20,109 nucleotides of DNA from positions 1 to 20,109 of the IMG/VR virus record IMGVR_UViG_3300032117_000194; one strand, given 5' to 3'. Of the stretch, positions 1 to 7,620 are shown piece by piece. The position numbers and the translations under genes are program-made. Position 1 is the first letter of the stretch, and each line of letters starts with the position of its first letter. Source of the DNA: a virus. The notes beneath the pieces were generated by a model. That model was not told the DNA's origin. It ran no database searches and saw only the letters and a program-made list of their open reading frames with translations.

Positions 1-1
1 C

Positions 2-1546
2 CATGCGTCAGCATTTAAGTTAGCTAATCCACGATTTGACCAAGCTCGTTTCTTTAAAGCAGCTGGTATCACTGATGAAGGCATCGCTGGCCAAGCGGCT
101 GGTACATTAGCTGGTGGCGCACTAGGTGGGCCAGTGGGCGCTGCTATTGGTGGCGCAATTGGCAATAATTTAACAGGCGATGGCGCTGTTGAAGAAGGTT
201 TTGACGACATGGATGCTTGGTTGAAACAGCGCGAAGCAGAAAAAGGCACAGGCAAGTTTGATAAGCGTAAAACATCAACTGGTACTGTGTACACACGCAA
301 GCCAGAAACATTTGATGAGCCAGATGCTAGTGATGATAGCGGATCAGCAGTTAAGCGTGGTCGTGGCCGCCCAGCTGGTACTAAAGGTGCTACAGGTTCC
401 CGTGGACCTACTGGCAAAAGTAAATTAATGTCTAAAGGTTCCATTCGTGAAGAAGGTGATCATGTTTGTTCTGAATGTGGACAAATGATTGCTGAAAAAT
501 CAAAAAGCCAAGCACAAGCACACATGATGGCTGGTGTAGCACACAATCCTAAATTTGCTAAAAAAGTTGGAATCAAACAGTCTGTAGGCAAAGAATTTAA
601 CAAAGCCGACAAAGGTAAAGACATTAGTAAGTTACCTAAAAAAGTTAAAAAGACTGAAGAAGGTAAGGGCGACGGCAATTTAGCCAACAATGCTAAACCT
701 TATGACAAAGTAACTAAGGGTGATGTTATCGCTGGGCGTCTTGGTAAAGACGAAGAAGGCGGTAAGAAGAAATTTAAAAAAGAAGAGAAAGTTGATGAAA
801 CAACAACTTCTGGTAGCGTAGCAACTTCTGCGCCAAAAGCTGCTAAATCTGGCGGCATGAAATTTGGCGGCGGCATTTACGATTCATGGAATCGTGATAT
901 CGAAGCTATGATTAGTGAATCAGTTCAAGTTAAACAACAAGTAGTTGAACACGCAGAAGATGGTGACGAAGAAGCGATTACAATTACAGCCACAGGTGCT
1001 GATGTACATCGTATCAAAGAGTTATTAGCCGCAATGGGTATTCAATCAAGCGAAGAAGGTCACTCACATGACGATGGCGCTTGCGGTACTTGTGGTGGCG
1101 TCCCATGCCAATGTGATGAGATGAATGATATGGAAGAAGGCGTTAAGGGTGCTATTGCTGGAGCCGCTTTAGGTTCAGTAGCTGGCCCATTAGGTGCTGT
1201 AGCTGGCGGATATGCTGGCGATAAAATTGGCGATTATGTAGATGACAAATTAAATTCTGCTCCTGCTGCCGCTCCTGCTGCTAGCGATCCTACAGCTTCT
1301 ATTACTGATACTAGCGATGAAGAAGAAATTGCCGAAGCAGATGCTCCTGTTACACAAAACAGTCCAGATTATCCTTCTAATCAAGAATATGATGATGATG
1401 CATTACAATATAGTGGCGGATTAAATGGGCCTAAGTCAACTGGACAGTCTACTATTCCTGTATTAGCAAGTCAAGATGAGCGTCAAGTTTCTGAAGCTAG
1501 TAGCTTTTTGAATTTGTACAAAGCATTCGCTAAGATTGTAAAATAA
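2..1546 (+). CDS. Probable internal/virion protein with glycine zippers, AT-hook and Cys clusters (5' truncated)
   Basis: The reading frame is open from base 2, so the true start lies upstream; at least 514 residues are visible. A GTG at 134 could act as a start, but the coding sequence continues through it. Visible features in order: a Gly/Ala zipper (about residues 30-55), an AT-hook-like KRGRGRPAGTKG (about 118-129), a CxxC followed by His (VCSECG, about 155-160), Lys-rich low-complexity stretches, a His/Cys cluster CGTCGGVPCQC (about 361-371), a second Gly/Ala zipper (about 379-410) and an acidic Ala-rich linker to the C-terminus. The AT-hook and basic stretches suggest DNA contact, and glycine zippers can pack in membranes or oligomers. 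It lies next to two genes with capsid-targeting-like leaders, so an internal head protein is a reasonable inference. The family is not one I can name, and the function is unproven. Confidence 0.8.
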   Translation, partial: HASAFKLANPRFDQARFFKAAGITDEGIAGQAAGTLAGGALGGPVGAAIGGAIGNNLTGDGAVEEGFDDMDAWLKQREAEKGTGKFDKRKTSTGTVYTRKPETFDEPDASDDSGSAVKRGRGRPAGTKGATGSRGPTGKSKLMSKGSIREEGDHVCSECGQMIAEKSKSQAQAHMMAGVAHNPKFAKKVGIKQSVGKEFNKADKGKDISKLPKKVKKTEEGKGDGNLANNAKPYDKVTKGDVIAGRLGKDEEGGKKKFKKEEKVDETTTSGSVATSAPKAAKSGGMKFGGGIYDSWNRDIEAMISESVQVKQQVVEHAEDGDEEAITITATGADVHRIKELLAAMGIQSSEEGHSHDDGACGTCGGVPCQCDEMNDMEEGVKGAIAGAALGSVAGPLGAVAGGYAGDKIGDYVDDKLNSAPAAAPAASDPTASITDTSDEEEIAEADAPVTQNSPDYPSNQEYDDDALQYSGGLNGPKSTGQSTIPVLASQDERQVSEASSFLNLYKAFAKIVK

Positions 1547-1556
1547 GGAATAATAA

Positions 1557-2090
1557 ATGAGTCAAGCTAACGTATACACATCAGTATCAAACGCAGTATG
1601 GTACACTGATAAATGCGAAATTGTAACTGGTGCTACAACAGTAACATATAACATTTACGAAGTTGCTATTGGTCCTAACATTTTGTTTAGCGGCACAACA
1701 GCTAACGGCAGTAATATTATTACTACCTCTGCGGCAATGTTTTTACCAGCTAACAGCGCAATTAGCGGAACTGGTATTTCTAGTGGCACTACAATTAGTT
1801 CACAAGTTACTTACGAAAGCGTAACATTAAGTGCGGCAGCAACTGCTAATGCTACTAATGTGTTTACGGTAACTCCTCCACCTAATGGTAATATGTACTC
1901 AGCTGCTCCACAAGTAGCGGCTAATAGTCGTCAACAAATTTTTGTTGGAGCTGGTAATCGTTTAACAATTACTGGTGCTGACTTTACTGCTCGTGAATTA
2001 GGCACAGCTTCTTCTGCCACAGCAGGTGTAATTGGTACAAATTATAGTGATGGTGTTGTGCCATCCGATAATGTACCAGATGTTGCTTAA
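1557..2090 (+). CDS. Thr/Ala/Gly-rich hypothetical protein, possible virion structural protein
   Basis: This 177-residue protein starts at an ATG preceded by AAGGA (about 7 bases upstream). Its composition is strongly biased to Thr, Ser, Ala, Gly and Asn, with alternating small and beta-branched residues (for example SGTGISSGTTISSQ), typical of beta-rich phage surface or fibre-like structural proteins. No Cys-rich, enzymatic or membrane motif is visible apart from a single Cys near residue 20. It follows the glycine-zipper protein by 10 bases and precedes the two leader-peptide proteins by 5 bases, so it is probably co-transcribed with them. A decoration or minor capsid role is only an inference from composition and position. 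Confidence 0.75.
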   Translation: MSQANVYTSVSNAVWYTDKCEIVTGATTVTYNIYEVAIGPNILFSGTTANGSNIITTSAAMFLPANSAISGTGISSGTTISSQVTYESVTLSAAATANATNVFTVTPPPNGNMYSAAPQVAANSRQQIFVGAGNRLTITGADFTARELGTASSATAGVIGTNYSDGVVPSDNVPDVA

Positions 2091-2095
2091 CAATT

Positions 2096-2464
2096 ATGCG
2101 AGCTAAAGAGTTCATAGCCGAAGCTCATGAAAAATTTTCAGATGAGCAACTAATGCCTATGGCCGGCGCCGAGCGTTATGACGGCTTAGATAACTCTAAT
2201 CCTTATGCTATGTGGCGTTTTATTGTAGCGGCTGCTGGATGCGGTGGCAAAGATAATCCGCATCCACCGCTAGCTAAGTTGGGTCCTATTGGACAAAAAT
2301 TATCTACACTAGCTTACAGTCAAGGTGACGCAGATATTTTAAATGCGACAGCAAAGGCTATGGGCGAAAAAAGCACACCGATTAGCACTATTAAATCTGA
2401 AGAACCTAGTACAGTACACAAAACAAGTCCTGTAAAAGGATTTGCAGGTTATAAAAGAAAATGA
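2096..2464 (+). CDS. Small protein with capsid-targeting-like leader, paralogue 1
   Basis: This 122-residue protein begins MRAKEFIAEA, which closely resembles the leader of T4 internal head proteins (MKTYQEFIAE form). Such leaders are removed by the prohead protease gp21 after a (L/I)xE motif, and IAE at residues 7-9 fits. The body contains NPYAMWRFIVAAAG, and the C-terminus is SPVKGFAGYKRK. Both are shared with the next gene (NQDPYLQYRFGVAIAG; SPVTGFAGYKRK), so the two are tandem paralogues with a variable middle. Its stop overlaps the next start (ATGA), indicating translational coupling. A packaged internal protein is the inferred role; no enzymatic motif is visible. Confidence 0.8.
   Translation: MRAKEFIAEAHEKFSDEQLMPMAGAERYDGLDNSNPYAMWRFIVAAAGCGGKDNPHPPLAKLGPIGQKLSTLAYSQGDADILNATAKAMGEKSTPISTIKSEEPSTVHKTSPVKGFAGYKRK
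2425..2462 (+). repeat. Direct repeat, copy 1 (3' end of paralogue 1)
   Basis: This 38-base stretch encodes the shared SPV.GFAGYKRK tail. It matches 2823-2860 at 35 of 38 positions by eye, which is evidence for a fairly recent duplication or for gene conversion of the tail. Confidence 0.75.
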
Positions 2465-2862
2465 GAGCTAAAGAATTCATCACAGAAGTAGCTCTTGGTC
2501 GAACAGGTAGTTTACAACAAGATATTGCGTTAGCTTTACCAGGTGCGTGGAAAATTCCAGCACTTAAAAATCAAGATCCATATTTACAATATCGGTTTGG
2601 TGTAGCTATTGCCGGGGCAAAAGGCGCTGCTCAGCGTAAAAAAGATGGTGTACCGCCATTTGAAAAAGATAATGTATTTGGTGAAAATGAATTTGTAGTA
2701 AGTTATGATCCGCATACCGGAGTATATATTCGTGATGCGTTAATAGCTATGGGATTACCTGGCGACGATGCTATACAAATAGCCACAATGGCTAGTGAAG
2801 AAATGCCAGATATAGATAAAGTAAGTCCTGTTACAGGATTTGCTGGTTATAAAAGAAAATAA
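2461..2862 (+). CDS. Small protein with capsid-targeting-like leader, paralogue 2
   Basis: This 133-residue protein starts at the ATG that overlaps the previous stop by four bases. It begins MRAKEFITEVA, again giving an (I)xE site at residues 7-9 for a gp21-type prohead protease. It shares with its upstream paralogue the leader, the central PY..[QW]RF.VA.AG motif and the C-terminal SPVTGFAGYKRK. The middle differs: it contains an Asp/Glu-rich SEEMPDIDK stretch and a YDPHTGVYIRDALIAMG segment. The conserved ends around a variable core look like a cassette in which the ends carry the targeting information. The role inside the capsid is inferred. The protein may be host-takeover or DNA-condensing, but nothing visible decides this. 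Confidence 0.8.
   Translation: MRAKEFITEVALGRTGSLQQDIALALPGAWKIPALKNQDPYLQYRFGVAIAGAKGAAQRKKDGVPPFEKDNVFGENEFVVSYDPHTGVYIRDALIAMGLPGDDAIQIATMASEEMPDIDKVSPVTGFAGYKRK
2823..2860 (+). repeat. Direct repeat, copy 2 (3' end of paralogue 2)
   Basis: This is the partner of 2425-2462; both encode the same C-terminal tail in the two neighbouring paralogues. Confidence 0.75.
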
Positions 2863-2879
2863 TAATTAAGGAGTTACAA

Positions 2880-3704
2880 ATGAAGAAGTTATTTACAGGA
2901 CTATTATTAGTCTTAGCAACATCAACAGTATTTGCGTGGACACAACGTGCCCCATTTCCAGTAGCACAATGTCAAGCACACGCACCATATGGTTTCCCAC
3001 AAAGTGCTAAACCAATACAGCCATTATGCCAACAAGCGTATCTAGTAGGCTATGACGCACAAGCTAAGTTACCAGAATTTGTTATGTATGAATTATTGCC
3101 ACAAAACGCATTAGGTTGTGTCGCTCGTACTAACGCATTTGCTCCAAATCAATTTGTTCAAAATGGCGCTGTTCCAGGCGACTATGCTGGCACAGGTTAC
3201 GATAAAGGACACATGGCTCCAGATGGTGATTTATCATGGGATCCACAAGTAGAATATGAATCATTCTTAATGACTAATATGAGCCCACAAGCCGGCTCGT
3301 TGAACCGTGGTATTTGGAAATTATTAGAAACTAGTGTTCGTGGTTGGGCTGTACAACGCAACCAGTCGTACACAGTTATTGCGGGTGGTTTGTATGGGCA
3401 AGGCGATAAAGTTATTGGTAAAGGCGTTATTGTACCACATGGCTTTTACAAGATTGTAATCAACAATCAAACTAAAGAAGTAGCCGGCTGGGGCTTCCCA
3501 CATACAGCACCATACCCTAACTTGGGTAATGACTTAACTAAATTCCGTGTTCCTGTTGCTACTATCATGGCAGACGCACAAGTTAAGTATGCTTTACCAC
3601 AAGGTTATATTGAATTAGCCCCAGGTAAAGAATGGAGTGTGGATTTTGGAAAATTAACTCAAATGAAACGCCAAAAATGCGGAGCTAACGCTTCAGACGA
3701 TTAA
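2880..3704 (+). CDS. Exported DNA/RNA non-specific endonuclease (Serratia nuclease-like, NUC family)
   Basis: This 274-residue protein has a clean signal peptide: MKK, a hydrophobic core, then a predicted cut after VFA (residue 19). The catalytic region contains YDKGHMAPDGD (residues 107-117), a variant of the family DRGH motif with His111 as the likely general base. It is followed by TNMSPQAGSLNRGIW (132-146), where the Asn residues match the metal-binding segment of Serratia-type nucleases. Cys residues at about 31, 50 and 80 could form disulphides in the periplasm. A strong ribosome site AAGGAG (2868-2873) lies 6 bases before the ATG. The protein would cleave nucleic acids in the periplasm or outside the cell. 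Its place in a late structural block is unusual, and roles in excluding superinfecting DNA or in nucleotide scavenging are inferences. Confidence 0.85.
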   Translation: MKKLFTGLLLVLATSTVFAWTQRAPFPVAQCQAHAPYGFPQSAKPIQPLCQQAYLVGYDAQAKLPEFVMYELLPQNALGCVARTNAFAPNQFVQNGAVPGDYAGTGYDKGHMAPDGDLSWDPQVEYESFLMTNMSPQAGSLNRGIWKLLETSVRGWAVQRNQSYTVIAGGLYGQGDKVIGKGVIVPHGFYKIVINNQTKEVAGWGFPHTAPYPNLGNDLTKFRVPVATIMADAQVKYALPQGYIELAPGKEWSVDFGKLTQMKRQKCGANASDD

Positions 3705-3731
3705 AAACTTGCCGATCAAGGGTCATAACAG

Positions 3732-3739
3732 TTAAATAC
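3732..3739 (+). promoter_or_regulatory. Late-promoter-like box TTAAATAC upstream of terminase
   Basis: The TAAATA core (3733-3738) resembles the T4 late promoter TATAAATA recognised by gp55. The terminase ATG follows after only 5 bases and no Shine-Dalgarno sequence is present, so transcription would begin at or next to the start codon. This is a sequence match only. Confidence 0.45.
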
Positions 3740-3743
3740 AATT

Positions 3744-5306
3744 ATGGCCTTTGACGCAAGCTCGCTAGCTAAAACCCCCCACAAACAACAAGTTTGGACT
3801 GAACAACAGCTCAAAGAATTCGCTCTTTGTGCTGATCCAGTAACCGGCCCAGAATATTTTATGGATCATTTCTTCTATATCCAGCATCCGGTTAGAGGGA
3901 AAATGCAGTATCATCCTTTTGAGTATCAAGAGCGATTAATTAACACTTATCACAATTATCGTTTTAGTATTTCTATGATGCCACGACAAACAGGTAAGTC
4001 TACATCAGCCGCAGGTTACTTGCTATGGTATGCAATGTTTGTTCCAGATTCCACAGTTCTAATTGCCGCACACAAGTATGACGGCTCCCAAGAAATTATG
4101 ACTCGTGTGCGATATGCGTATGAAATGTGTCCTGATCATATTCGCGCTGGCGCCACAAACTATAATAAAGGCTCTATAGAATTTGAAAACGGTTCACGCA
4201 TTGTGTCGGCAACAACTACAGAAAACACAGGTCGTGGTATGTCTATATCACTATTATATTGTGATGAGTTCGCATTCGTTCGACCTAGCGTAGCACAAGA
4301 ATTTTGGACTTCAATTTCGCCAACACTAGCAACTGGTGGTAAATGTATTATTACATCTACACCTAACTCAGACGAAGATCAATTTGCGCTGTTATGGAAA
4401 GGCGCTCTTAAAATGGAAGATTCACACGGTAATCCACAAGAAGTAGGCATCAATGGTTTCCGTGCTTTCCGTAGCTATTGGAGAGAACATCCAGACAGAG
4501 ATGACGCTTGGGCTGCGGCGCAACGAGCACAATTAGGTGAAGACCGTTTCCGTCGCGAGATGGATTGCGAATTTATTATTAACGATGAGACGCTAATCGC
4601 GCCGGCTAAACTCATAGACTTAGAGGGAATGGAGCCTATACACCGTACAGCACAAGTTCGTTGGTATAAACAACCTGAGCCTGGCAGAATGTATTGCGTA
4701 GGTCTAGATCCATCATTAGGTACTGGCGGCGATCCTGCTGCCATACAAATTTTTGAAGCAAACACCACAGAGCAAATAGGTGAGTGGAAACACAACAGAA
4801 CACCTATTCCAGAGCAAATTCGCATACTTGCGGACATTGTCAAATACATTTATACTATTGTTAAAGACGAAGAATCAGTTTATTATTCTGTAGAAAATAA
4901 TACCATTGGCGAAGCGGCACTTATATCCATTGATCAGTTTGGAGAAGAAAATATTAAAGGCTATTTCTTGTCAGATCCTACCAGAGGAGCCGGCAGGTAT
5001 CGTAAAGGTTTCAACACTAGCCCTAAAAACAAACTTACAGCTTGTGCTAAATTAAAAACATTAATTGAAACAAATAAAATGAAATTACGCAGTCGTCCAT
5101 TAATTTCTGAACTAAAAACATTCGTGGCCAACGGGGTTAGTTATGCGGCAAAACCAGGCAGTACCGACGACTTAGTTATGGCTACATTGCTGGTTACACG
5201 CATGATGATATTACTTCAAACTTACCATCCAGAAATGGATACGCAAATGCGTGATTTCGGGGAAAGTATTACCCCGCCGTTGCCCTTTATTTCAACAATG
5301 TATTAA
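3744..5306 (+). CDS. 17: Terminase large subunit, ATPase and nuclease (gp17)
   Basis: This 520-residue packaging motor powers translocation of DNA into the prohead and cuts concatemers. Visible motifs: Walker A MPRQTGKST (79-87), Walker B LLYCDEFAF (170-178, Asp174/Glu175), the coupling motif IITSTPN (202-208), then an RNase H-fold nuclease domain with VGLDPSLGTG (319-328, Asp322), SVENN (382-386, Glu384) and the late acidic STDDLVMA (473-480). These match the order in T4 gp17, although the protein is about 90 residues shorter, mostly at the N-terminus. The start ATG has no ribosome site but sits 5 bases after a TAAATA box. The flanking genes are not the T4 neighbours gp16 and gp18, so gene order is rearranged here. 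Confidence 0.95.
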   Translation: MAFDASSLAKTPHKQQVWTEQQLKEFALCADPVTGPEYFMDHFFYIQHPVRGKMQYHPFEYQERLINTYHNYRFSISMMPRQTGKSTSAAGYLLWYAMFVPDSTVLIAAHKYDGSQEIMTRVRYAYEMCPDHIRAGATNYNKGSIEFENGSRIVSATTTENTGRGMSISLLYCDEFAFVRPSVAQEFWTSISPTLATGGKCIITSTPNSDEDQFALLWKGALKMEDSHGNPQEVGINGFRAFRSYWREHPDRDDAWAAAQRAQLGEDRFRREMDCEFIINDETLIAPAKLIDLEGMEPIHRTAQVRWYKQPEPGRMYCVGLDPSLGTGGDPAAIQIFEANTTEQIGEWKHNRTPIPEQIRILADIVKYIYTIVKDEESVYYSVENNTIGEAALISIDQFGEENIKGYFLSDPTRGAGRYRKGFNTSPKNKLTACAKLKTLIETNKMKLRSRPLISELKTFVANGVSYAAKPGSTDDLVMATLLVTRMMILLQTYHPEMDTQMRDFGESITPPLPFISTMY

Positions 5307-5316
5307 ATTAAAAATA

Positions 5317-5328
5317 GCTAAATAATAT
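5317..5328 (+). promoter_or_regulatory. Late-promoter-like box GCTAAATAATAT
   Basis: The TAAATA core is at 5319-5324, and the ATG of the 755-residue protein follows after 7 bases without a Shine-Dalgarno sequence. The same 12 bases recur at 20026-20037 before the last gene of the window, which supports a shared regulatory element. Confidence 0.55.
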
Positions 5329-5331
5329 ACC

Positions 5332-7599
5332 ATGGCAGAAAACAACGCTAACCAGAAATTAAACGACTTACTCATTAGTAAGAATTTTGACCCGCAGTCA
5401 TTAGATAGTATGGGCAAACCTGCCCCATCTCCAGAACAAGCTGATTTATTTTCTTTTGATTACAAAGGTGAATCAGGACAAAACTATGGCACAGTAGTTG
5501 TGATGCTTACCGAAGACAATAATCTAAATGTTTACTTTGGCGATAATATTGGTAAAAGTATGGAAGGCGATGACAAAAAAGGTTGGTTTGACTTTTTATA
5601 TCAATTGCGTATGTTTGCCAAGAGAAATTTATTAAGTTTCTCATTACAGAATTTAAACAAATTAAAATACAGTATGCAAGGTCAAGCCGCAATTAGCGAA
5701 GGCTTATTTGAATCTTGGGCTGGCACAAAAACTCAATCATGGAATGGCGCAGAAACTGAAGCTAGACTAATGATTAAACATAAACGAGCTATTGGCGAGA
5801 ATGATGCTCGCTTCCGTTATGTAGAATCTTTATTTGTAGAGACAGCCGAAGGTGAACGCTATAAATTGCCGTTTACAAAATTATCAGCTGGTCGTGCTAT
5901 GGTAGAACACGTGCGTCAAGGTGGTAAGCCTTACGATATTCGCGGACAACATATTGCTACTATTGTTGAAGAAATGAATTTATTAAGTCGTTTCCGTCGT
6001 GCCAATCAAGGTAAAATCTTTGAAGGTGAAACACAGCACTTAGTAGAACAAGCTACACATTATTACGAAACATTACAAAGTAATCTAAAAAGTTTAAGTA
6101 CAAAAAATGGTTACGCAAAGTATTTTGAAGGTTGGGATCCAGCCGCATTAAGTGACGAAGATGTTATTATCGAAGATTTGCGTCATATGTTTGTGGAACA
6201 AAACATAGATTCACGCATCGAGCAAGCACTACCATTATTGGCAAAATTACAACGGGAACAAAGCATGAAAGAAGCTAACATATTTGAAAATTGGGCAAAC
6301 CTTATTCTTGAAGGTACTTGGGCAGTTCCGGATACTAAAGAGAAACAAGCTCAACTAGTTAGCTTGCTTAGTCAAGAATTACCAGTAGGTCCTGATGCTA
6401 CTAATGCTACAGAACTATTATATGACTTGTTAGGCGATGACGAATTGTTTGACCGTTTAGAAGAATTGGCTGAACAAGATGCCAATGCCGACGCTCGTGA
6501 AATTATTCTTTCTCGTTTGGAACAATTAAAAAGCAATCCAGCTATAGCACAAGTTATTGGACAATTAAAGAACCCAATCCCAGATTCACAAGAACCAGTT
6601 CAAGAGCGCATTAAAGATCCACACACACAAACAGAAGATCCACCAAATACACAGCAACCAGAAGTTACTCCTAATATGCTAGACGAATTAAGTCCAGACA
6701 CATTAGGTAGCTATGTTAAGCGAGCAAGCTCTGACCGTGCTATGAAAAACTTCGACCAAGGTGTAGATATGGGCGTTTCATATGGCGAACGTCAACCAAA
6801 ATTTGACGCAGAAAAAGATCGGCAAGATAACAATCGCCGTCGTGGTATTCATAAGGCAGTTAATCGTTTAGTTAAAGAAGGCGCAATGAACGAAGTAGAT
6901 ATTTTACTACAAGATATTGCTCGCAACAATGTTGATATCTACAATATCTATGCTAATCCAAAAACTAATGTAGAAAAATTTGTAAGTAAACAAATTCATG
7001 ATAAAATTGACGAGATTACATTCGAAACTGGATTACATCCAAAAGACGACATTGATAAAATATTACAAATAATTTATGATGATATAGCCAAAGACTATGA
7101 CGTCGACGAAGGCGCTATTGGTAAAGGATTGGGATTGATTGCCGGCGAATTAATTGCTCCAGAAATTCCAGGTAGCGGAATGATAGGCGCACATATCGGT
7201 GATACATTAGGCGATAAATTGAGCAATATGATTAGCGGCAACAATGACGAAGTGGACGAAACCGCTAGTAGTACTGCTGACCAAATGAAACAAGTACAAG
7301 ATGAAATTGAAAAAATTGTCCGCTCGGGCGGTCGTGTGGGATTAAATGATCCGTTAAGTCAAAAGTTAAAAGCACTTAAAGATAAGTTACATTCTGCCAA
7401 AGAAGTTAACGAAAATACAGCGTTAACTGGCCCGTACGGACACTCTGGCAAATTAGAACCAGTCGAAGGCACTGACGAAGATATGATGGCAAGAATTAAG
7501 TTCTTAGCAGGAATCAGAGAAACCGACGCACCAACCGAAACTCAAGCAGATTCCAATTTAACTACCATGAAATCTGTCAGTTCCATCTTCCTTAGATAA
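5332..7599 (+). CDS. Large conserved phage protein of unknown function (755 aa), glycine zipper near the C-terminus
   Basis: I recognise this as the kind of long protein conserved in environmental T4-like phages, but no function is established that I can name. The N-terminal half (about 1-310) is globular, with NYGTVVVMLTEDNNLNVYFG, WFDFLYQLRMFAKRNLL and ETAEGERYKLPFTKL segments. The middle is acidic and helical with a Pro/Gln-rich linker (about 415-450). The C-terminal part has a Gly-rich amphipathic stretch (GKGLGLIAGELIAPEIPG, about 602-619, and GMIGAHIGDTLGDKL) like the zippers in the first gene, and ends with an ARIKFLAGI motif. No nucleotide-binding or catalytic signature is seen. It lacks a ribosome site and relies on a TAAATA box. 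A virion or injected-protein role is inferred from its late-type promoter. Confidence 0.8.
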   Translation: MAENNANQKLNDLLISKNFDPQSLDSMGKPAPSPEQADLFSFDYKGESGQNYGTVVVMLTEDNNLNVYFGDNIGKSMEGDDKKGWFDFLYQLRMFAKRNLLSFSLQNLNKLKYSMQGQAAISEGLFESWAGTKTQSWNGAETEARLMIKHKRAIGENDARFRYVESLFVETAEGERYKLPFTKLSAGRAMVEHVRQGGKPYDIRGQHIATIVEEMNLLSRFRRANQGKIFEGETQHLVEQATHYYETLQSNLKSLSTKNGYAKYFEGWDPAALSDEDVIIEDLRHMFVEQNIDSRIEQALPLLAKLQREQSMKEANIFENWANLILEGTWAVPDTKEKQAQLVSLLSQELPVGPDATNATELLYDLLGDDELFDRLEELAEQDANADAREIILSRLEQLKSNPAIAQVIGQLKNPIPDSQEPVQERIKDPHTQTEDPPNTQQPEVTPNMLDELSPDTLGSYVKRASSDRAMKNFDQGVDMGVSYGERQPKFDAEKDRQDNNRRRGIHKAVNRLVKEGAMNEVDILLQDIARNNVDIYNIYANPKTNVEKFVSKQIHDKIDEITFETGLHPKDDIDKILQIIYDDIAKDYDVDEGAIGKGLGLIAGELIAPEIPGSGMIGAHIGDTLGDKLSNMISGNNDEVDETASSTADQMKQVQDEIEKIVRSGGRVGLNDPLSQKLKALKDKLHSAKEVNENTALTGPYGHSGKLEPVEGTDEDMMARIKFLAGIRETDAPTETQADSNLTTMKSVSSIFLR

Positions 7600-7602
7600 A
7601 TA
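7596..7602 (+). promoter_or_regulatory. Late-promoter-like ATAAATA overlapping the upstream stop codon
   Basis: ATAAATA is close to the T4 late consensus and lies about 155 bases before gp32. T4 gene 32 also has several promoters, including late ones, so a late source of gp32 mRNA is plausible. No transcript evidence is available. Confidence 0.35.
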
Positions 7603-7620
7603 AGTATTAGAAAGCAATAA

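Noticed and set aside
4475-4849. Long reverse-strand open frame opposite the terminase
   Set aside because: It mirrors the terminase codons, has no promoter or ribosome site, and the encoded peptide has no sensible motif.
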